The notes under the pieces are model-generated. The model did no database searches. It saw nothing but the letters and a program-made list of their open reading frames with translations, and was not told the DNA's origin. From Heterobilharzia americana (Eukaryota > Platyhelminthes > Trematoda > Strigeidida > Schistosomatidae), in NCBI GenBank assembly GCA_944470555.2, contig OX104127.1, forward strand, positions 113,860,741-113,924,740: 64,000 nucleotides of DNA, read 5' to 3'. This document shows positions 11,500 to 23,100 of this stretch, one piece after another (position 1 is the stretch's first letter; every line of letters begins with the position of its first letter). A program made the translations under genes and the position numbers.

Positions 11500-13480
11500 A
11501 TTCAAGATTCAGAAGATGTCAAGGAGTGAATACATTTGTGCCATTATGACCAATTTTCAGCCATGTAACCAAGAGTCAGTCCTCAACTACTGATTTGCTT
11601 CCGTTTTGAAGACCCTACCCGGCAGTCTACATCGCCGCACATGACTCAGAATAACGGTAAGAGATTTCATCGACTAATGCCAGATCTTGGTCTGATCACT
11701 CTCTTCTTACCTGGTCCAAATTCCCCTAGCATTGAATTAGGTGGTGACTCCACATGTCCAAGCTATCTCAGTCGATGAAGGTTCACAACCTCACAAATCG
11801 AATTGCCTGTCTTGCTTAATACCATTCACCTGACCTCAACATTTGTCGCACGGTTATTCCACTAAAAGTAAGCAATACTACGAAGATATCTGTGACCAAA
11901 ACCCAGTAATCGCTTCGTGGCTTCCACTTTTAACGGTCATCTCACAGCCATAAGAAAAAACAGAATGAACTGCAGCGCAGTTCATTCAGGTCATACTCGT
12001 TCTTTAATAAATAGTAGAATATTTAGCCAGTCGGCGCCACAGGTGACGCAAGTTGGCGAACGCCAAACAAGCCTTCTGTATCCGAGCTGAGATTTCGTTA
12101 GCAACCAGCCCGTTCTAACTGGTGCAGCTCTGCAAATAAGCGAAGTGGTCGACACATTTAACCACTTTACTCCCTATCATTAAACTAGGAGGAGACCAGT
12201 TCTGGAGCATAATCTTAAATTAGACAGCTGCCAGGGAAACGCATGTCAAACATACTCAGATTTGTTCAACGCGTTCACAAGACACTGAATTTTGTCAGCA
12301 CCTACACCTAGCAAGACAATATTGTCTGCACACTCCAAGTCAACCAGATAACCTTTAGGGAGCAGAACAATCATTGTGAAGTCAAATGTACCTAGGGTTA
12401 TGTCGATTGGTAAATCTACAAAGAAGTTTAATAGGTGACATCAAACATCCCTGGCGGATACCATTGGTTGTCGTCGACTCACACGACAACTCTCCGTAAC
12501 CCCTGACACGAACACGTGAGTTCGAGTAAACGGTTTTAGTGAGCATCATATTCTACCTCACGGTCGACAGTCATATTCCAACTTCAGGTCAACAAATATG
12601 TCAAGTGTCGGCCGCCGGAAAGCTAATTTATGACCTAGGACTTATCGGAGGGTAAAAATGTGATCGACGCACCCTAATCCATGTCTGAAACCTGTTCGGT
12701 TTTTTCGAGCTCCAGTTAGGCGTCGGATAACTGTGCACCTTACGATTTTGGACACAATATTAGTCAAACTAATTACTGTATGCTTGTCACATGAAGACTT
12801 CCTCTTATAGATTGGGATGATCAGTGAAGTACAGCAGTTTGACAGTACTTCTGATTACCATACACTATCTAGTGCCTCCGTCACTCTAACCATCAATTTC
12901 CTACCTCCATCCTTGAAAACGTTAGGTGGTAAACTGTCAAGTCCTGCTGCTTTGTATCATTTTTGGTTAGGGTTCAGGCTGGATGTTGGGCAACTGAAGC
13001 GTTGCTGTTTACCACTTGAACGGTGTTTCAGTGTTCTACACATTTTAGCCACCTATCTTGAGACGTTAACAGCGTCTCATCCTTTTCGGTGATGCCTTCA
13101 CTCACCATCGTCTTCTTGCCGGTATCTTCAATATCCCCAAGTAGTTGCTGAGTGTTACCCAACGCTGATGCCTTCTCCATCTCTCTCGCTACCGAACACT
13201 GCTGGCAAACGATACGGAGACCCAAAGTAAACTTACGTTTAAGTTGCTTTCAAATAGAGAGGACTCATACCGCCGACACCGGAAGACCATGGAAATGTTT
13301 TCATTTTGAGGCCGACCTTTCCCAACCCCCCTTCTCATTGGGAAGGCAGCACCAGGGTGGCACTACTCGTCATCTAAGGGAAACATTTTACTTCTTTTAC
13401 ACCTCGGCGAGCTAGCAGCGGTGAGACTTTGCCCTCAGACTCCCATCAGTGTGTAGCAATGCATACCACATCGGGGTAAC
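11500..13480 (-). mobile_element. Second RTE-like non-LTR family, decayed RT-bearing copy
   Basis: Minus-strand frames read through a second LINE family, distinct from the five SR2-like copies. In order from the right there is a pre-RT segment (REMEKASALGNTQQLLGDIE at 13190-13130), a GLDSLPPNVFKDGGR segment near 12940-12900, an RT fingers region (TVISLTNIVSKIVRCTVIRR near 12780-12720) and GCVDHIFTLR near 12680. An active-site remnant near 12340 reads LECADNIVLLGVGADKIQ, so the usual YADD is CADN. The C-terminal tail near 11640-11520 resembles the trematode RTE ending. Many stops and frameshifts are present, so this is an old, dead copy. No endonuclease or target-site duplication was identified. 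Confidence 0.72.
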
Positions 13481-14190
13481 TGCTTTTTGTCTTACTACTA
13501 CCCAACAGACGTTCCTGGCATGGTAAGACCCCGAGGATAAGACAGCTCGTTGTGATATGCAAGCTCGGTCACCACATCAAGGTGTCAGTCATCGGCCAGA
13601 GTCCTGTATGGAAAATATCCCTCGCCTTCAGATGATATTGGGTTCCCAATATCAGTTTCGTTTTTTCAGTACCAAATTAAGTGAATATTTCTATTATTAC
13701 TACGAAGTGGCGCGTACTAGTAAAAGAAACAAGAAAGAAATGTGGTCCAGACAGTATACTGCATATAACCTTTCTAATATGACAGTTACATGCAAAAAGA
13801 TGATTTGGGAAAGATCAGATTTCAAGAGAAAATCCAAGATTGGGACACTAGGTTTCAGTACATAAGTTACACATATACCAACAAAAGAATTAAAGTATTA
13901 TAACTATGGGAGCACTATGATAGACATGATCACGCCTTCTACTGAGTAGGCGCATCAATAAAAATTCGAAGAATTACCAACACATCATAAATTTTGGTTG
14001 GAAAGTTGGTTAGGGTAGTACAAGAGGTAACATGGCGCACAGTTTCTCAAGGGTTAGCAACGACACGTGACTAGGTGGAAAATGTGATAAGGAATTAAGA
14101 AGACTGACAAAATGTGAAAGAACAAGTAAATTGAATGTATATTTCTTTGTTGTCCACATAATAAAAGTCAAGAAATCTCCCGCATAGAGT
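13481..14190. other. Region downstream of pyruvate kinase, nothing assignable
   Basis: It lies between the second-family RTE remnant and the pyruvate kinase stop codon and should hold the 3' UTR of the kinase on the minus strand. An ATAATAAAAG stretch at 14159 is not a clear poly(A) signal, and no other gene is seen. The frame at 13557-13865 has no recognisable motif. Confidence 0.45.
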
Positions 14191-17100
14191 TTAGTCATCA
14201 AAATGAGTGATACTTGGCACCTTAACTATTGGTTTAGTTTCTGCATCTTCCAGCTTGACAACACGAAGTGTATTCGTTGAACCAGAACCCGCTTTCCAAC
14301 CGGTCACAATGATCACAAAGGATCCCGGAGGGAGGAATGAACGCTTACGCCCATAATCGATGGCATGACGAATCCTACGGTCCATATCTTCATCCCATTC
14401 CTTAGTACGTGCTTCTGTAAGTTAAAAAAAATGATGAAAAAGACACCAAATAAATCTGTTGCTACTATACCAGCATTTGATGAGATTGAATATTTTATGT
14501 CAACGAGAATTACTGCTAAAGAAACTATCACTTACCACCATAGAATAAAGGATGAACACCACGAAAAAGATGGGCTTGACGAGCAGTAACTTCATGACGT
14601 GTAACAGCGAGAATTGGACAGCGAGGTCTGTGACGTGAGATCAGTTGGCATGATCTGACATTGAAAAAAAAGGATTAACAGAGATGAGGATTACATATAG
14701 GAAATGAAACAATAAAAATCGAATATGAAACCCGGATTTCTTTAAACTATCAAATAAAACCCATTAAAGACTTCATTCAACTTGTCATCAATGCTAAATA
14801 GCATTTGGAATCAACAACTTGAACAAACTAAATAATCAGCTGTTTCGCATCATAGTTAACTCAAGACGGTACTGGTGTTTTATATGCTACGCTGAGTCAC
14901 ATTTGATATGTGACGGCTTATGACACTACCTAGTTATCCAGGCTGCAGTAGGTGGAGTGAACCCGGAACCCAACGTTTGAAGGTCGATTGCTCAAACAAG
15001 TGAGTCATATCTTCATGATCCTCATCGACTTTGGTCTGGATGAGATATGGTTTGATGGCTACTGTGACAGAATAAGAAAAGAAATAATTTATTTTTTCAC
15101 ACCTAAAAGTATGACAGTAACATTAAGGTTACTGAATGTCTACTAAACTCAGATTAACTGATTTAGACAATTATTAGATGCTGGATTTTATTCACCATCC
15201 CAACAGAATTACACTTTGAAATAATCACATAACGACCATTTAGAATTAATTGGCAGTTACATAACAACGGCAAATACAGATAACCTACCGACCAGAAGTT
15301 GTAATCACAATGATAGCAGCAGCGTTACAACGATTTGCAGCTTCTACAGCGGCAATAGCTGTAGTATGAGCCATCCCTGTTGGACCACATAGTGAAATCT
15401 TCAAATCTTCAAATAGTTGTCCATGAAACATTGCTGCTTCAGCCTGCACACAAATACGATGCATAGTTTGTACAGTTTCCAGAGGATATAGTCCTTTGGC
15501 TGTTTCACCTAGTATAGAAGTAAACAGAAGCCATAGGAAAATCATTACGTCTAAGACAAACAGAAGACTAAGATGGAATTACTCGGTAAACCTCTCTCAG
15601 TTATACTTTACTTATTGTATTCACGAGAAAATGAATGAAGTTAGGTTCCTAAGCTTTCATAGATGCATCTCGCAATGAATAATACACTATCACCTAACTT
15701 TTGAACTACATATGCTGAAAATAAACTCACCTGAAAGCATGACACAGTCTGCACCATCAAGAACAGCATTAGCAACATCGCTGGATTCAGCTCGAGTTGG
15801 ACGGGGTTTAGTAGTCATTGACTCTAACATTTGTGTAGCGCATATTACAGGTTTACCAACTTGGTTACAGCGACCGATCATCATTTTTTGTGCTAAAAAT
15901 ACCTTCTCCGCTGGGATTTCTATCCCAAGATCACCACGAGCCACCATAATTCCATCAACAACTTCAAGGATTTCATTAAATCTAAAAGACAAAAGAATCA
16001 CACCAACAAGATGAGTAGGCAGATGAGAACGTAGAACGTTCCATAAGGGTGTATCCACACCACACAACAGTGTCGATGAAGGATACGAACAAACTTCGAA
16101 AAAGCCGTGTGATATTAGTTTACTTAATACTGTCCAGCATAACTTATTTTTCATAATAGTATCAACGTTCAAAATGTATAAGAGTAACTAGAGGAAGGAA
16201 GAACGGACAAAAAGCTATGACATTCATAACAACTATGGTCTGGATGTTTATAATTATAAGAGGTAATGAGATTTGAAGAAATCAGGTGCGTTAAGTAAGC
16301 ACTGATCTTTGCTAAACTCTATTAGTACTCATACAATTACATCTGACTCAATCTCAAAACAGCTTTATCTTGTGCACAATTTTTCAATAACTGTTTTCTG
16401 CTTTATTCCAGATACACAACTACCATAATATCCACAATCCAGCCTACAGATGCTTTTATGACAATAGTATGTCTTAAATCATCAAAAAGTAATTAACATC
16501 AATTCCTGCTGAGACGTGCTTATCGCATTTTGTGACTAAATAGAAAGTTTTGGCATAGGTTTCACCAGTTGGTTTGAGTCCAATATTTTTTTTACCCGAC
16601 GACAGAAGTGAAATGAAAATTTAGTCAGCAGTTAGACCTCGTGACTCAGTTGGTAGAGCATCGGGGCAGAAACCCGGTGGTCGCTGGTTCGAATCCGGTC
16701 GCGGTCCAAACTTTCATTTCACTTTCAGTCACCACCCAGTATAAATATTAGTCTGTCAAACGACGGCCATCTCAGATAGTCAAATGATAAAACACAATAA
16801 TCGTATCCGACCCATAAGATGCTGAAATTGAATTTTAGGAAGGTTGGAGTTCATAGGATATCTAATAAGAATAAAAATAAATACAATCCAATTCAGAACG
16901 GAATGTGTATTAGGCGATTTGATGCGTGGGAAGCTATGATTCCCCTCAGTTGCTCAGTTGGAAGTGGAACAGAGTGCAAACCTGTAACCAAGGGCCGTAG
17001 ACAATGAGCGACACTACTATTCAATAGGACAGGATAGATCCACAATAAAAATAGACAAGAATGACGACGGCAAATGCTCGACTTAAATATCAGTACTCAC

Positions 17101-20100
17101 CTTTGAACACCTTCATGGTTTTCAATTTTCGCAATGATTTTTATGTAGGCACCTTTTTCACCCAGAAGACTACGAATTTCATGTACAGCAGCCGCATTTC
17201 GAATGAAGAAGCAAACACCATGTCAACCTTAAGATAGAATATATCAAAAAGAATTAGTTCAAGGCGTGTTCCGAAGCGATGAAAAAGATGCATATGTATC
17301 AAAGATAATATGTAACAGATACTTCCAAAGGACTGAAAATAAAGTAATATGTTAATATCCTAGAGGAACAGGATGCAAAATTTGAGTAAACTAACATTGA
17401 TTGACCACTCTTTACGTAATGACAACTAGCAGAAAATATATAACTACAAAGTAAACTGGTTGAAAGAAGCAAAACAACCCAAAGTCAGTGTGCCAGGAAG
17501 GACGTTCGATACTGAAATCGGTTAACTCATCTAGTGACTATAAAGGTAGGGTGAATTGATTGTACTACCGGAAAATAATAAAATATTGGTGAAAAGCTTA
17601 CGCCATGCTCGACTGCAAAATGGAGGTCTTGTTTGTCTTTTTCCGATACCGCAGGCAAGTCTACTCGAGCTCCAGGAAGATTAACCCCTTTTCGAGACCC
17701 AAGCTTTCCACCGTTTTCGACTTCGCACTCAAGATAATTAGGACCTAGTATCGAAGGTAAAAGAAAACAGTAAGAATTAGTATGGTCGAATCCACACGAA
17801 ATACAGAAACCAAGTCTTTGATTTACACTGTTTTTTCATCAACCTCAAGTGAGCGGTGCTCAAAGTATACATGATGTGTTTTGCCTATAATACACTCAAA
17901 CTAGAAGGGGTTTATAACAATAATCGTCAAACCTGAGTGCATCTTCAGCCGTACTTTTTAGTTTCACCTGTGGCGTAGATGACACAAATGGAATGTGATC
18001 CTTTACAGCAGTTTTTTCGTCTTTTGAAATGTTTTATACCTTAATTAGAAATAATTTCGCAGTCTAACAGTATTTGTAACATGTCTCTACAATACCAGTT
18101 TCCAGAAACTTATCTGGGCCCAAAACAATCACTTATGTCAGTGATGGTGACACAGTCTACCCGAGACAGGAGTTTAAACGCTGTTCTAAGCTACTTGAGA
18201 AACTGTGAGCTAGCGGAATTCGAACTCGAGAAGTCACAGTCAGTAATTAATAAACTTCTAATAGCTAATAAATGAATAACTTAGTTCAGTTATTTGATTC
18301 TCACATAACATAGCATCCAGGTATTCTACGGAAGGAATATATGTGAACACTTGATCTTAGAACTGGTATGTTTTCACCTTGATAGTAACTACCAGCAAAT
18401 TATTATTTATTTGTCCCTTGGGTTCCTGATGTAACATAGGGCTTCAGTAGCACGTCTCCAATGCGCTCTGTTCTCTGAAATCTTTTGAATCTGGCTCCAC
18501 GAGAGCCCACAAGCTCTCATCACACGATCTCCTCCATGTCACCTTCGAACGCTCAACTCGTCGTTTCCCATCTGGGTTCCACTCAAGGAACTGGCCTGAT
18601 ACACTGGCTGATACAATGTTGTCAGGTCTCTCCTACCTGCAGCCTGTTCTGCTTCACTTGCCAGTGTGTCGTAGAAGTGTCTTTTGTCTTTGCGTGCACT
18701 CTTCTTCACTTCTTTGTCCAGTGTAGTGTTTTATACATTGTACTCAGTTCCGCTTCTCGTTGTGCATCCTTGCACTGGTTCATCTTCTGCTTCACCATCC
18801 TCCTCTCCCTGCTCTATCAGTTTCCATGTGTCCGTCAAGATCCATTCCTTGTCTTCTTTATTCTTCCTTCCTTATACGGTTGTGCAGGTTTCTTTCCACA
18901 TCTCTTTCAATGACTTCCAGTGTTCTTCCACACAGGTTTCTTCAGGGATGTTCCTCGATATCTCCCATTTTGTCTTGATGGCTGACCGACGTGAAGATTT
19001 CCTTTGTAGTTTTGTCCTTCAGTTTCCGAGTGTTGTACTTGAACTGTGGTCTATCACCAGCTTCCTTGAAGGCCTTCAACTTGATTTGGAAGGTTCCTTG
19101 CACTAGACAGTGAGTGGTCTGAACCTACATCTGCTCCTCTTCTTGACCTTGTGTTAAGTAGGCTGTTTGCGTCTCCACTTTCTTTACATTGAGATAAAGT
19201 CGATCTGATTTTTAGTGTAGAGTGTCCTGGTGTCTGGTGAAATCCATGTTGCTGACTTGTGGATATCCTTGTGCTTGAACACAGTTCCTGACTCCAATCA
19301 CCAAATCATTGAATGCATAGGAGTCTGCAAACAATTCTCCATTCTCGTTCATCACCTCACCAAGCGTTTCTTGACCCATGGTTGGTTCTCTTCCTGGGTT
19401 GTCCGCTCCCAGTTTGGCATTCATGTCACCCCACCCATTAGAATTTTGATATCGCCAACTGAGGTCTTGTCCAGTGTTGATTGCAGATGTCTGTAGAATT
19501 CCTCCTTTTTCTCTTGCTCTGCATTATTTGTAGATGCGTAGCATTGGCATTGTATGATTGTGACCTTCCTTCCTTTTGAGTTGAAACTTGCTGTCATGAT
19601 CCTGCAGGAGATTGTTCCCACTGCATGAGAGCCTTCGATGCTGTTGGGGACATCATGATAGCCACTTTAAAACACAGTGTGCTGGTGGTTGTCGTCTGGG
19701 TGACAATATTGGAGTAGATTATTGACTCGTCTCCAGTTGACAGTTTGGATAGTCTATTTCCATTCCAATTGCTTTCGCAAGTTCCTAGCACTTTAATGCG
19801 ACACCCTCTTATCTCCTTTGCAATCCGGGTAGCCTTACCAGGTTCAAACATGGTGCGGACATCCCATGTCCCCATGTTTACTTTCGCTTTCATAGAGAGA
19901 AGAGAAGACACATCGGCCCGCCAATTGGCTTCCTGAAGGCTTTCATCAACTGGCGTCATTTCGCCTCTCCGATTCCAGCGAAGAATAATTTTGTCTTCAT
20001 TTCTTATATTTTGTTTGTGCTTTGAAGTTTGTTTAGCGGTTAGATTTGTTTTACGTGGTAGGGTTGCTAGCTCTGTGCCGAGCCTTCCCTCTTTACCCGG

Positions 20101-23100
20101 GCTAGTAACTAGTGAACTGGTCAACCAGGCGAATACAAAACCAAAATTTAAGAATGCAACGAGAAAGGTGCGTTACCATTGTCCACCGATAGATGGGACT
20201 CATTTATTAGTGGAAACCAGCAAGAATACTACAGTTTATCAGAAAGAAAATGGGATAGAGAATATAAGTGAGGAATAACCAATGATTCTTTCGATCACAA
20301 TTAAAAGAGTGGAGCTGTAACTCACTGGTTTAGGGAGGTGACCACCAACCATTGAGTAATGGGATTGAACCCTGCTCCGTCTACCGAGCCTTGGGGAGCC
20401 ATATAGTATCACTAGCCCTTACACAATAGGTTTGGCTCACTGCTTACTGCACGGATGTGCACAAGGTGGCTGAGTGCGTTTCGTTTTTCGCTGTCATTTC
20501 CATCAAATGGCAAACGAAACTTATATACTAAACTCAAACATTTCAACATCACAGTTAGAAAGGCTTTGAATATTCAACAGTGATGAAGGTAAGAGCAGAA
20601 AATTACACCATATACGTAGGAAAGCTTGTAGAATCCTTACCTTTGCTGTTAACTACTAAACTGATTAAACCATCGTCAACGAAAATCTTCGAGCCTTCAG
20701 ACAGAACATGAACGATGTTTGGGTAATCTACATATAGGATAGATCCACTGCATGCTTCCATATATGCAGAATCAGTAGTCACACGTATCTTTTGTCCAAC
20801 TTCAAGAGTAACTTCAGCGGTTCCACTCTGGATAATGAAATACATAATGTGTGATATAAACTAGGTTGCGCAAATACACTTTCAAAGAAGAAAAGATAGA
20901 AATATCAAAGCAATTGGTTTTAGCAAGCATGTACAAATTAGTGCATTGGAAAGGGTTACACCTACAATTTTACCTCCTGACATGATCGACGGCGGAATGA
21001 TACCAATCATTCTCTCGAAATGCGCTTATATAGTCCGCGTTCATAGCCACTATTAGAGAAGTCTTACCCACTGTCTTCAAATGACAGGGGTGTTTCCATA
21101 AAAGTTGGGAGACGAAAATGAACGTCCGCTGCTAAGACCGGATTAATGAATATAGAGATTACACCTACGGGAGTTGGAAAGTTCTGAATCCAAACCAGTG
21201 GTCCACATGAGCCACTCCACCCAGAACGGAGGAATGGCGTATGATCTTAATCACCGATAACTATGGAATGGAGCAACAAAAGTCGCTCTACTGCCTTGTG
21301 AATCAGACGTCGAAAGCTCGGGGAGTGATCCCTTAAGACAACCATCTACTTTAGTCTAGGTGCGCAGGCAGTTTCACAACACATACAATTCGAGTCAAAA
21401 TTAACAACGAATACTTGAAAGCACTAACTATATATTCTCACAAGAAACCGAAATTACTGTGAACTTCCCAATCAATCATTCAATTCGTCTCTATGTCGGA
21501 TTTTTTCGCATGAAACTTTAATTTTGTCATCAGCATTCTTAAGTTTATTTTTATTTGCATTTTTCTTTTGTCCAACTGTTTGCCACTAGTTAAAATTATG
21601 ACCAGTCTTTATCATCATAAATCTCTAGACAGTCTTTTCCAAAATGCTGTAACTCAGTGCAATACCTGATTCAACCACTTTAAAACTTTATGTACCGTTA
21701 AAGCTGGTAACCGATTACTACTCAGAAAAGCTTTGATACTGAAGTACGCTGTATTGCATTGTAATGATCATCAGGCTATTAATCTGCTACACGTAACAGA
21801 AGTGCTAACCGGAATGAGATTTTATAGGCTGTGAGAAATGAGTGAGGAACTGGTTTGCGAGGACCGGGTTGCGTTTCGGTCGTCATTGATGCATTGATTA
21901 CGTGCCCCCCCCTCAGTCGGATGCCCACATACCGTCACATGTACTGTAGGTCAATAACAATCGTTGGGTTTCTCGACATTGGGTCTACCCTCGATTCACT
22001 GAACAGCGTTGTACTTTGGGATTTTGTACTAGAGATGGGTGTTATTGAGAAGTTTGTTATTATCTTGAAAATTCTATAATTCAACACCTCAGGTAGGATG
22101 AAGGCTTACAGCCTCCTCTCACTTGCTCCAGATGAACAGCGGGAACAGGCAGGGCTAACATGACCATCGGTGAGATTCTCGAGAGAACCATAAAGAAAGT
22201 GCATAGTAGTGGTGCAGACCTGCTATCAAGTGGAAGAGTGATTGACCATGTTGCTCTGCCACATGTAGGTTATGCAAATCTTAGCTAAGTAGTTGTAAAT
22301 ATGGTATTTACTTGGCCCAACCGAAGTGCGTGATATTTCTGCAAGATTGAAAAGAGCCGGTACCTCCCCTCGCCCTTGGTAGTGCATCACTGGAAGTTTG
22401 TGAAAAGTTTGCGAACTTAGTTATGTGAGTGCTGGTGGAGGTGTGACTAGACAGACTTCTAATCTTCTATCGAAAGCCAGAGTAGCATGCGCCGTTGTGG
22501 GTCGTTTTTGGAGCCGTGGTAAGGGTAAAAACTTTTGCGAAAGTTCAAGTATGTAACTTGTCGGTGCGGTGCCTGTGAAACCTGGCCTCTCCAACCTAAG
22601 GACCTCCGACGACCGTGTTCAAACACTGTTTATTCCACAAGATTCTTCGTTTTAGCTGGAAACACTATGTGAGGGTTGCCGTGTCTCGGACGTAAGTTAC
22701 GTACTTCCTCCCAAAGACTCACACACTCCTCACTAGTCGCTTGCCGTAGGACTAGTTGGAAGAAGCGCAGAGGTGGCCAGTGTAAGAAGTGGCACTGGGA
22801 TGATGGACAGTCGAGTTGGGTTAGCATATGCAGGTGCCTCACGATTCCCTGGATGGAATTGAAAACATGCAACTCAGTGACTTAAAACAATAGCAGACAC
22901 TGCTCAGAATTGATTTCAGTGGCAATGGTGCGGTTTGGTTGTTTCTTCTACAGATAAAAAGTAGAAGTAGTAAGTGCTTCCAAGAACATATCTTTGAGGC
23001 TGCAGCTTTAATAACCCACTTATGTTCTTGCTTTTCACGCACTTTTTTCATGAACCATCATAATGTTCCACTTTGTATAGTGCAGAACTTGAAACCCATT

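Noticed and set aside
16635..16706. Functional tRNA-Ser (AGA)
   Set aside because: The anticodon loop lacks the invariant U33, the acceptor has a mismatch and there is no long variable arm expected for serine.
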